Part shown: piece by piece, positions 1 to 7,865 of the stretch
Layout of the letters: the number at the start of each line of letters is the position of its first letter
Numbering within the stretch: the first letter of the stretch is position 1
Assembly (NCBI RefSeq): GCF_038502225.1
Contig: NC_091303.1
Location: 26,860,898 to 26,924,897 of the forward strand
Source: Cherax quadricarinatus
Lineage: Eukaryota; Arthropoda; Malacostraca; Decapoda; Parastacidae
Direction of reading: 5' to 3'
DNA: 64,000 nt
The notes under the pieces: generated by a model
The model's input: the letters and a program-made list of their open reading frames with translations, nothing else
Told to the model about the DNA's origin: nothing
Databases searched by the model: none
Translations under genes and position numbers: made by a program

Positions 1-70
1 AACTATAGCTCAAATCATAGGGCTTCACAAAGCTGGGCACCAGACGAAAGAAATAGTTGAGAATGATGAT

Positions 71-627
71 GTGTGTGAACATTCACTGAGGAACTGGGTG
101 CAGTGTTTCAAGGCTGGTGGTGGTGTTGAGTTACCGTCTAACAAACCTCGGCCTGGCCCCTCGAAGAAGACATCTATTTGTACCTTAACTGTGTTAAAGA
201 AGCACTTAGAGAGTACACCTAAGATAACTGCTAGAGAATTGAAAGAAAAGAACTTACATCTTCTCTCAGAGGTGTCTGTAAGAACTGTTAACAGACATGC
301 ATCAGAACTGGGCTACAGTAGTCACTGCCAGGTTAAGAAACCGATCCTCTCCAAACCACAAGACATGTAGGCTGGATTATGCAAAGAAATATCTTCATTG
401 GAATCCTTAACAGTGGTCTGAAGTACTTTGGAGTGATGAAGCAACCTTCACCGTCACCTGTAACCGTGAGGGACATGTGTACTGGCCTAGAGGTAGTGAC
501 TCCATAGACCTACGCTACACCTGTGGGACCACCAAATACCCAGACTTGCTCATGGTTTAGGGGTGTTTCAGTGCTCAGAGTGTTGGTGAACTTACTGTGC
601 TTCCCAAAAACCAGTATATGAACCAGT
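71..627 (+). pseudogene. Tc1 transposase, N-terminal part
   Basis: The first 99 codons (71-370) give a paired-like helix-turn-helix region with a basic Pro-rich linker (NKPRPGPSKKT) and a second helical DNA-binding module ending at SVRTVNRHASELGY. The reading then shifts by one frame near 368, after an in-frame TAG, and continues with RLDYAKKYLHWNP, a TAA stop, and QWSEVLWSDEATFTV. That last motif holds the first catalytic Asp of the DDE triad. YWPRG and a region ending LPKNQYMNQYN follow just before the RTE-tail insertion. At least one frameshift and two stops make it non-coding. The family call is secure; the subfamily is not resolved. Confidence 0.85.
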
Positions 628-630
628 ATA

Positions 631-905
631 ATTTTTTTTTTTTTTTTTCAACAAGTCGGTCGTCTCCCACCGAGGCAGGGTGACCCAAAAAAAGAAAGAA
701 AATCCCCAAAAAGAAAATACTTTCATCATCATTCAACACTTTCACCACACTCACACATTATCACTGCTTTTGCAGAGGTGCTCAGAATATAACAGTTAAG
801 AAGCATATACGTACAGAGATACATAACATATCCCTCCAAACTGCCAATATCCCAAACCCCTCCTTTAAAGTGCAGGCATTGTACTTCCCATTTCCTGGAG
901 TTATT
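631..905 (-). mobile_element. 5'-truncated RTE LINE 3' tail
   Basis: A T-run at 631-649 (the poly-A on the minus strand) leads into a sequence that reappears at the 3' ends of the RTE copies at 43300-43673, 48880-49195 and 61000-61314. It contains no coding sequence. It is a 5'-truncated retrotransposed end that landed inside the Tc1 transposase between its first and second catalytic motifs. I could not define a clear target-site duplication. Confidence 0.85.
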
Positions 906-907
906 GT

Positions 908-1134
908 GTGAATTTACCTGAGGCATTTGACAAGTGTGGGGATGTAGCTTTTAAGCAGGATGATGCACCGTGTCATACTGCCAAATCTGTAGTTCAGTGG
1001 CTTAAAGACTGTGAAGTGAGGTTCTTTAATGACTGGCCAGGCAATTCCTCATACCTAAACCTTATTGAGAACCTCTGGTCAATAGTGAAACGAAGTTTAC
1101 AGGGCAAGGATATCAGTTCCATCCTGTGGCTGGA
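908..1134 (+). pseudogene. Tc1 transposase, DDE core
   Basis: The reading NLPEAFDKCGDVAFKQDDA, then PCHTAKSVVQWLKD, gives the second catalytic Asp (QDDAPCH). FNDWPGNSSYLNLIENLW gives the WPGNS box and the catalytic Glu (IENLW). In the usual family motif (WPGNSPDLNPIENLW) the residue before LN is Asp; here it is Tyr. The segment ends where the tRNA-like array inserted, within KDISSILWL, and the transposase resumes at 2061. Confidence 0.85.
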
Positions 1135-1168
1135 CTCAAGAAATCGTAATGACACGATTGCAAACAAA

Positions 1169-1253
1169 CCATACCCCCGGCCGGGATTGAACCCGCGGTC
1201 ATAGAGTCTCAAAACTCCAGCCTGTCGCGTTAGCCACTAGACCAGCTAGCCAC
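1169..1253 (-). repeat. tRNA-like segment 1 (inverted copy)
   Basis: On the minus strand it carries an A-box match (TGGTCTAGTGG) and a B-box match (GTTCAATCC) at tRNA-like spacing. The T stem has one mismatch and there is no proper CCA end or acceptor pairing, so it is a tRNA-derived repeat rather than a working tRNA gene. Confidence 0.75.
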
Positions 1254-1430
1254 AATAAGATTCATCCAACTACGTATATTTCTACACCATAGGAAGGTTA
1301 GCACAAGCACCACTGTGACCACAAATGCAATTTGAAACCACTGTGACCACAAATGCAATTTGTGGTCACAGTGGTGCCTGTGCTAACCTTCCTATGGTGT
1401 AGAAATATAACTAGTTGGATGAATCTTATT

Positions 1431-1514
1431 GTGGCTAGCTGGTCTAGTGGCTAACGCGACGGGCTGGAGTTTTGAGACTCTATGACCGCGGGTTCAATCC
1501 CGGCCGGGGGTATG
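1431..1514 (+). repeat. tRNA-like segment 2
   Basis: It has the same A box (TGGTCTAGTGG) and B box (GTTCAATCC) as segment 1, in direct orientation. It is the first of three direct copies spaced exactly 272 bp apart. It pairs with segment 1 to form the arms of the local palindrome. Confidence 0.75.
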
Positions 1515-1702
1515 GTTTGTTTGCAATCGTGTCATTACGATTTCTTGAGTCATGTTGACGGCGGTGAAGGGACTTGAGCTAGAGTTCGTCATGGCCATGC
1601 TAGCTGGACATTCGTCTGTAAAAACTTGCATTTGTGGTCACAGTGGTGCCTGTGCTAACCTTCCTATGGTGTAGAAATATACCTAGTTGGATGAATCTTA
1701 TT

Positions 1703-1787
1703 GTGGCTAGCTGGTCTAGTGGCTAATGCGACGGGCTGGAGTTTTGAGACTCCATGACCGCGGGTTCAATTCCGGCCGGGGGTATGG
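1703..1787 (+). repeat. tRNA-like segment 3
   Basis: It is the second direct copy, starting exactly 272 bp after segment 2. The A box is intact. The B-box region reads GTTCAATTC, one change from segment 2 that still fits the Pol III consensus. Confidence 0.72.
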
Positions 1788-1974
1788 TTTGTTTGCAATC
1801 TTGTCATTACGATTTCTTGAGTCATGTTGACGGCAGTGAAGGGACTTGAGCTAGAGTTCGTCACGGCCACGCTAGCTGGAGATTCGTCTGTAAAAACTTG
1901 CATTTGTGGTCACAGTGGTGCCTGTGCTAACCTTCCTATGGTGTAGAAATATACCTAGTTGGATGAATCTTATT

Positions 1975-2057
1975 GTGGCTAGCTGGTCTAGTGGCTAACG
2001 CGACGGGCTGGAGTTTTGAGACTATGACCGCGGGTTCAATCCTGGCCGGGGGTATGG
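1975..2057 (+). repeat. tRNA-like segment 4
   Basis: It is the third direct copy, again 272 bp on. It lacks two bases in the anticodon-arm region (GAGACTATGACC against GAGACTCTATGACC elsewhere). The array ends inside this unit, next to the 11-bp target duplication. Confidence 0.72.
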
Positions 2058-2060
2058 TCT

Positions 2061-2215
2061 GTGGCTGGAGGTTGCTCTACATGAGGCATGAAATAATATA
2101 CCTCCACAAACCCTCAAGAATTTGTGTTTGAGTCTTCCTACATGGTTGAGGGACATGAATAAGCATAAAGGATGCAGCACCAAGTATTAAAACCTCAGTA
2201 AGTGTGTAAGTATAT
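2061..2215 (+). pseudogene. Tc1 transposase, C-terminal tail
   Basis: After the array the plus strand reads EVALHEA, a stop, NNIPPQTLKNLCLSLP, then WLRDMNKHKGCSTKY and a terminal stop. This is the typical Tc1 ending (W..I....L..L..SLP.R......KG..TKY). It shows that this stretch belongs to the transposon and is not an exon of the host gene. Confidence 0.8.
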
Positions 2216-3328
2216 ATATTATAATCTTTCATGGTATGTGTTTGTGCTTTGGTACGTGTGTGGGGGAGGGGCGGCATAATGCCGTGACTAGCACTGTAAG
2301 TGGGACTGAACATTAAGTAAAAGAAAATTCCCAAGAGAAAATGGAAGGTGGAAGGGATGGGAGAAGGGAAGTCAAACATTAGCTAAAAGTACCAGGGAAA
2401 CTTCAAATACTGGTAAAACAGACTTATAACATTTCAGAGTCTGTCATCCCTATGCTGTTTATCAAAACATGAACACAGAATTATTTATATTATGTAATTA
2501 ATGAAAAAAATATGTAATTTCTAAATAGAATATGATGTCACAAAAAGAAAATCAATTACTGAGCAATGAGTAGAAATTATAATCTTCTAAATTTCCTTTT
2601 ATTTTTGTTGATAATAAAAACTAAAGCACTTAACACACTGAAAAATATTAAATCACCATAAATAATATTTTATATAAAAAAACAAATGGTAACTTTTAGT
2701 TATGCCTAATAGAAAGTTGTTAATGCAAGTTCTGCTTTGACTCAGCAGTGCACATTGTAATCCTCATTGTATCACAAAGATACAAGAAGAATTAATAAAC
2801 AATAAAGCCATGCAGAGTCTGGTTACCTCCTCAACAAAATACTCTGCACATATATAATACTGATGTTTGAAAACAATCGCTATATGTGGCTGAATCACCT
2901 TAAATGTAAAGTGTGTGTGTGACTGAACATAGTAGAGGTCCTGCCTCCAATGGCCCCATTGTAGAATGTATCTGAATTTTTCAGTTATAAATAGATCTTA
3001 ATGCTTGTGACCTAGTTCCATTAATAAATTTATATAAATTCTCTCTCTCTCTCTCTCTAGGCTGGGAGCAAGTATTTTGAAAATAAGGACATAATTTATA
3101 AACATCACATTAAGTATCATGTAGTGGGAGAAATGTCCAAATATGTGCCACAAAACTACAAATAAAAACTTAGTGAATCCTACAAGGTACTGATGTTCCT
3201 CTTACAGAAATAATTAACTAAGGTCAATGGATCTACTCTGTTCCACACAAAATTCACACAGAGATAAATTTTAATGTCCAAACTAAGTACAACATTAGGT
3301 GGTGAGTACTGTATACTGTACTGTCAAG
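2216..3328. other. AT-rich intronic sequence
   Basis: I see no coding similarity on either strand. It is AT-rich with a short (CT)n run at 3041-3058. It lies downstream of the 5752-5937 exon in the GPHR gene, so it is probably intron. The last GPHR exon(s) were looked for here and not found. Confidence 0.5.
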
Positions 3329-3337
3329 TATAGCAAC

Positions 3338-4217
3338 ATACACAAATAACCCGCACATAAAAGACAGAAGCTTACGACGACGTTTCGGTCCGACTTGGAC
3401 CATTGACAAAGTCACACTAACAGGGGAGGAGCAGGACGGCTATATATAGGCAGGAAGAGGTGGAGGTAGTAGTAGTGGTAGTAGTAGTAGTAGTAGTAGT
3501 AGTACAAGAATTGTATATAATACCGACAGGATGAAATGACACACGCACAACACCCGGGCATCCTCACCGTAGACGTTTCGCCATCCAGCCAGCCACTGGA
3601 TGGCGAAACGTCCACAACAAAGACAACCAGACGCCGCACATGTGTCTAATTTCATCAGTAGTTGTAGTAGAAGAAGAAGAGGTAGTGGTAGTGGTAGTGG
3701 TAGAAGTGGGAAATAAGGAAGACGAGCCAGTCAAATACAAAGGAAGGGGAGCACTGCAAGAGAGCTAGAAACCCACAGAGGGAGAGCAAGCGCACCGAGG
3801 TGCGTGAAAGGGGAAGTGGTGAAATAAAATAAAGAAGGAACAGAAACACGAGACAGGAGAGAGAAAGACAACCCAGAGGAGAAAAGGAGAGAGGAAAGGG
3901 GAAGAGGAAGAAGAAAAAGAAGAAGAAGAAGAAAAAATGAGGAATCAGGTTAAGTCACGGGTGTTCTGAAGTTTGGAGCATTTTACAATGTAGTGGGAGA
4001 GGAAGGCATCTACAGAGACGAAGCCAGGGCTAAGGTTCATACAAGGAAAGTTGTGTATAAGAGAGGATTCAACTAAACGGCGACTGTTCGAGTTGGAAGT
4101 AGGGAAGACAGTTTTAGCAGAAGACCAGTCAATAGGATGGCTATGATCTCTGACGTGACAGAAAAGAGCATTGTTAGTGTCGGCAAGCCTAACACTATTT
4201 TTGTGCTCCCTAAGTCT
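3338..4217 (-). repeat. Left inverted arm of the Penelope-like element
   Basis: It is the reverse complement of 4825-5704, with the same length and no net indels. It carries the last part of the GIY-YIG coding region on the minus strand (stop at 3945), the trinucleotide GTA run near 3470-3505 and the hairpin at 3572-3612. It resembles the truncated inverted copy often found upstream in this retroelement group. Confidence 0.9.
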
Positions 4218-5097
4218 CTTCCAACCTTTTCTTGAAGCTCTTAACAATCTTGCCCCTTCCATTAAGTTTAAAGCTGAATGGGAATCTAATTCCTTACTTC
4301 CTTTCCTTGATGTCCATGTCCACCGCTCAGATACAGGTTTTTCCTTTTCCGTTTACCGTAAACCTATGCACAGTGGCATGTACATTCACTACTTTTCCTA
4401 TCATGCTTCCCCTGTCAAGAAAAGTGTTCTTATCTCCCTCTTTCTCCGTGCCCTCCGCATCTGTGATCCTCAGTTCCTTCCAGCAGAAATTTCCACTCTT
4501 TATAATTCGTTCTCCCGTCTTGGCTACCCTTCCCATTTCATAGACTCTGCCCTCTCACATGCTAAACGCAATTTCTTCTCTCCCAAACTCTCTACTCATG
4601 GGAACTCTTCTATCCTCTGCCTTCCCTACATTTCCGGTCTTTCTAATCTCAACAATTCTCTCCGTCCCTTAGACATCAAGGTTACCTTCCGCCAGACTAA
4701 CACTCTTCGCACTAATCTCGTTCATACCTCTCCTCCCTCTACAGATGTTCCTGGTGTCTACTCTATTTCTTGCTCCTCCTGTCCTCTTCAATACTTTGGA
4801 GAAACTGGTCGTTCTCTTTCTGACAGACTTAGGGAGCACAAAAATAGTGTTAGGCTTGCCGACACTAACAATGCTCTTTTCTGTCACGTCAGAGATCATA
4901 GCCATCCTATTGACTGGTCTTCTGCTAAAACTGTCTTCCCTACTTCCAACTCGAACAGTCGCCGTTTAGTTGAATCCTCTCTTATACACAACTTTCCTTG
5001 TATGAACCTTAGCCCTGGCTTTGTCTCTGTAGATGCCTTCCTCTCCCACTACATTGTAAAATGCTCCAAACTTCAGAACACCCGTGACTTAACCTGA
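4218..5097 (+). pseudogene. Penelope-like RT C-terminus plus GIY-YIG endonuclease
   Basis: An open frame runs through 4171-5097, but the codons before 4218 belong to the inverted arm. The reading gives the end of the reverse transcriptase (LLPFLDVHVHRS, then SVYRKPMHSGMYIHYFSYH). After a linker comes the GIY-YIG nuclease: GVYSISCSSCPLQYFGETGR with DRLREHKNSVR, then FCHVRDHSHPIDW. The nuclease would nick target DNA during retrotransposition. The RT palm motifs with the catalytic Asp residues are missing, so this copy cannot move by itself. Confidence 0.88.
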
Positions 5098-5704
5098 TTC
5101 CTCATTTTTTCTTCTTCTTCTTCTTTTTCTTCTTCCTCTTCCCCTTTCCTCTCTCCTTTTCTCCTCTGGGTTGTCTTTCTCTCTCCTGTCTCGTGTTTCT
5201 GTTCCTTCTTTATTTTATTTCACCACTTCCCCTTTCACGCACCTCGGTGCGCTTGCTCTCCCTCTGTGGGTTTCTAGCTCTCTTGCAGTGCTCCCCTTCC
5301 TTTGTATTTGACTGGCTCGTCTTCCTTATTTCCCACTTCTACCACTACCACTACCACTACCTCTTCTTCTTCTACTACAACTACTGATGAAATTAGACAC
5401 ATGTGCGGCGTCTGGTTGTCTTTGTTGTGGACGTTTCGCCATCCAGTGGCTGGCTGGATGGCGAAACGTCTACGGTGAGGATGCCCGGGTGTTGTGCGTG
5501 TGTCATTTCATCCTGTCGGTATTATATACAATTCTTGTACTACTACTACTACTACTACTACTACCACTACTACTACCTCCACCTCTTCCTGCCTATATAT
5601 AGCCGTCCTGCTCCTCCCCTGTTAGTGTGACTTTGTCAATGGTCCAAGTCGGACCGAAACGTCGTCGTAAGCTTCTGTCTTTTATGTGCGGGTTATTTGT
5701 GTAT
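4825..5704 (+). repeat. Right inverted arm of the Penelope-like element
   Basis: It contains the endonuclease C-terminus, a pyrimidine-rich stretch after the stop, a TAC microsatellite (about 5540-5572) and a strong hairpin at 5430-5470 with a 17-bp stem and a 7-nt loop. The same hairpin is mirrored at 3572-3612. A second small stem (GGTCC/GGACC) followed by GAAAC lies at about 5641-5661. Confidence 0.88.
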
Positions 5705-5751
5705 CGTTCCAGTCACGGTATTGTGCCTTTTTGTTATTTATAGCAACATAC

Positions 5752-5937
5752 CCTGGTAAGTGTAAGGATGAATCCTCTTATTGATGTGAGAATAATGCAG
5801 CCCACAAGGAAGAAAGAAATATGTTGGGACCAGAACTGCACATCAATATCAAAGCCCAACCAGTGAACAGCAATCTCCATGCCTTTAGTAACAGGGTCCT
5901 TTCTACCCACTCGGTCAAATACAATGTTCACCAGAGA
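5752..5937 (-). CDS. GPHR: Golgi pH regulator, exon encoding the SQHISF region
   Basis: GPHR (GPR89) is a multi-pass Golgi membrane protein needed for acidification of the Golgi lumen. The 186-bp exon (62 codons, phase 0 at both ends) starts after an AG acceptor preceded by a T-rich tract and ends at AGG before GTATGT. It reads SLVNIVFDRVGRKDPVTKG, then EIAVHWLGFDIDVQFWSQHI and SFFLVGCIILTSIRGFILTL. This matches the strongly conserved C-terminal ABA_GPCR-type domain of the family and includes one hydrophobic membrane segment. The exon joins in frame to the 18912-19056 exon (ending KIFI). The Penelope-like insertion starts 13 bp past the donor. No downstream exon was found. Confidence 0.93.
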
Positions 5938-7317
5938 CTAAAAACAGAAGAGAATGGATAATATTTAATACATGTTTAAATAACCTAGCCTTAATTTTTT
6001 TCATCTCAATGGCTATCTCCCACCAAGGCACTCAATGTACAAAAATCTATACAAGAAATAATCAAAGACGTAAGTTGAAAAATATAATGGGGCTTAATTT
6101 ATTAGGTATAAATATACATCTCCAATGTAATACTGGGTATAATTCTTCCCTTGTGGGAAATCAGGGCATCAAATAGTAAATATAAGAGACATAAAAATAT
6201 ATAACATGAGAATGGTACAGACATAAATGGAGTACCGGTAATTTAATCTCAAAAAGATTAAAGCTAAAAGAAATGATAAACAAAAAAAAGATGCCAGTAA
6301 CTACAGTTCTAATAGAAACAAATTTCAAAATGCATATATAGTACAAGGTGGTATTTAAACCAAATTACTGTATGTTAAATCATTATTTAGGAATAGCTAG
6401 ATTAGGAGTATGAGAAAGATGGAGTACAAGAGTGGTGTCACTGGTTATAAAGAGAAGTCAAAATGAATGAAATAAAGAAGGGGACAGTAAGTGATGGACA
6501 TAAGTAACTGCTGAAAGAAAGGTAATCTAGAGCAAAAGAAAGAGATGAAAATGTCAAGGAGGTATGGTGTTGATTTAATCCATTCATCACATTATACATC
6601 ACCCAGATTGGTTACCAATTAGCATAACTTCTCCATGAAAAATTTAACTTTTGTATTATATTTTTAAAAAGAAGAGACTATGATTTCTTTATCAAGCATT
6701 TATTTCCCTAACAGCATTATTAGATAAACAATTAAATTTTGATTCTTTTGTGTGTTATTACAGTTGACTATCAGATAACACAGTAGTTATGTTCCTGAAA
6801 ATGGAGTGTAATAAAAAAAACACGTAAACTGAACTGAAGAACATATGGGAAAAACGGGGTTATATTTATTACACCCCCTAAAAAAAAAAGTTATAGGTTT
6901 CTAAATTGAAAAAAAAAAAAAAAAAAAAGGAAACAATGTACAGTAGGGCCCCATTTTGCTTTACAGTGTTTTGCTAATATGGACATTTCAAATTATGACC
7001 AAAACTCACTACAACTCCCCCCACCTGACTTTCTAATACATGTACTGTCATCACACCTCACCCGGTTTGTTTACATTCTCCGTGAGCTCCATGTCTCTCC
7101 ATTATGTCTGGAATCTTTTCAAAATTTCAAGTGTTTTAAAGTTATTTCATGTTTTATATATACTCTGATAATTAAACTTATGTGCACCTGTACCTAAGTA
7201 AATTTACATACTGTGCTGACGTGCAGGTACACATTAAAATCAATAAGAGTGTCTATGTCTCGAGACACCATATTAATAATGATAATAATAATACTCAATA
7301 ATAATCACTGAGGCACA
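5938..7317. other. GPHR intron with faint repeat remnants
   Basis: This is AT-rich intron. At about 5988-6025 a short piece resembles a decayed RTE 3' tail. At 6765-6890 a stretch resembles 33768-33870 (shared phrase around AACTGAAGAAC.TATGGGAAAAA), both perhaps remnants of one DNA transposon. A Tigger-like end lies at 6939. Nothing here supports a gene. Confidence 0.45.
6939..7260. mobile_element. Tigger/pogo-like terminal fragment
   Basis: It starts with a TA followed by CAGTAGGGCCCCATTTTGCT. That is a terminal-repeat-type sequence of the kind seen in Tigger elements, and it is followed by AT-rich non-coding sequence. No second terminus was seen, so the right boundary is approximate. Confidence 0.45.
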
Positions 7318-7370
7318 TTAACCCTTTGACTGTTTCAGGCCCCTCTCTGAAACTGTCATTCTATGTCGCC

Positions 7371-7512
7371 ATACCCCCGGCCGGGATTGAACCCGCGGTC
7401 TTAGAGTCTCAAAACTCCAGCGACGGGCTGGAGTTTTGAGATTCTATGACCGCGGGTTCAATCCTGGCCGGGGGTATGGTTTATTTGCAATCGTGTCATT
7501 ACGATTTCTTAA
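7371..7512. mobile_element. tRNA-half foldback insertion
   Basis: This 142-bp insert is flanked by a 16-bp direct repeat, GTCATTCTATGTCGCC, at 7355-7370 and 7513-7528. Removing it restores the TTAA-element sequence seen at 11265-11285. The insert is a near-perfect hairpin: 50-nt arms (7371-7420 and 7428-7477) around a 7-nt loop. It is built from the 3' half of the tRNA-like unit at 1431-1514 in inverted duplicate, followed by the same downstream sequence as that unit. Confidence 0.85.
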
Positions 7513-7865
7513 GTCATTCTATGTCGCCAAATATTCAAAAAAAAAAAAAATTATTTTTTCTTATGAAAATGTTAAGATTATCTTTCTGAGTGTTTTAGTC
7601 CAAAAAAAAATTTTTTGCCATCAGTACTTACCGAGATATAGAGCCGTGAAGTTTGCAGAAAATGAGCAGCGTATGGCAACAGCGGCGACTGCCGCTCACC
7701 CGGTAAACTTTAGTTTACTTGTAATTGAAGGTTTTTTGTTTTTTTCACTATTTTATTTTTTCACATAACTTATGTGGCCTATGAGACCAAAGTAAGGTGC
7801 AATGTATATATATACACTCGTTGTATACAACTCAATAAGCACACAAAAACAAACAAACAAAATAA

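Larger units (their letters stand above)
1135..2058. mobile_element. tRNA-like foldback/tandem array inserted as one unit
   Basis: The block is bounded by an 11-bp direct repeat, CTGTGGCTGGA, at 1124-1134 and 2059-2069. Removing one repeat and the block restores the Tc1 transposase reading. Inside is one inverted unit (about 1135-1337), a 16-bp stem hairpin (1338-1353 with 1359-1374, loop TGCAA) and three direct units with an exact 272-bp period; their shared starts are at 1359, 1631 and 1903. Each unit holds a tRNA-like segment with A- and B-box matches. It may be a tRNA-derived SINE that amplified before or after insertion. Confidence 0.8.
1..2215 (+). mobile_element. Tc1/mariner element, degraded, with two insertions
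   Basis: Three separated stretches (1-630, 906-1134, 2059-2215) read, in order, as one Tc1-type transposase. An RTE tail (631-905) interrupts the first gap and a tRNA-like array (1135-2058) the second. Joining the protein across both gaps gives the expected order: helix-turn-helix, DDE core, C-terminal tail. The left end lies outside the window and the right terminal repeat was not identified. The element is dead because of frameshifts, stops and insertions. Confidence 0.85.
3329..5751. mobile_element. Penelope-like element with inverted terminal arms
   Basis: The insertion is bounded by a 13-bp direct repeat, TATAGCAACATAC, at 3329-3341 and 5739-5751. It has an 880-bp left arm (3338-4217), a 607-bp middle (4218-4824) and an 880-bp right arm (4825-5704) inverted to the left. 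A 34-nt tail (5705-5738) is present on the right only. Arms of equal length, identical arm ORFs and an asymmetric short tail fit the known architecture of Penelope-like retroelements. The main copy (plus) is 5'-truncated inside the reverse transcriptase and keeps the GIY-YIG endonuclease. It is antisense to GPHR. Confidence 0.9.

Noticed and set aside
1169..2057. Functional tRNA genes
   Set aside because: A and B boxes are present, but a T-stem mismatch, poor acceptor pairing, no plausible anticodon arm and tandem/inverted arrangement point to tRNA-derived repeats.
2077..2379. Minus-strand open frame considered as the last GPHR exon
   Set aside because: The plus strand of the same stretch reads as the C-terminus of the Tc1 transposase, and the minus reading has only chance similarity to the GPHR end.
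3412..5630. Pairs of identical short ORFs on opposite strands
   Set aside because: They are mirror images caused by the 880-bp inverted arms and include hairpin and microsatellite sequence; none has coding evidence apart from the GIY-YIG end.
5384..5661. Hammerhead ribozyme in the Penelope-like arm (CTGATGA at 5384, GAAAC at 5463 and 5656)
   Set aside because: Hammerheads are known in this retroelement group, and the GGTCC/GGACC stem before GAAAC is suggestive. But the CUGANGA box is not placed beside that stem, and no stem II forms between the CTGATGA at 5384 and the GAAAC 80 nt on. A structure search with a hammerhead model would decide.
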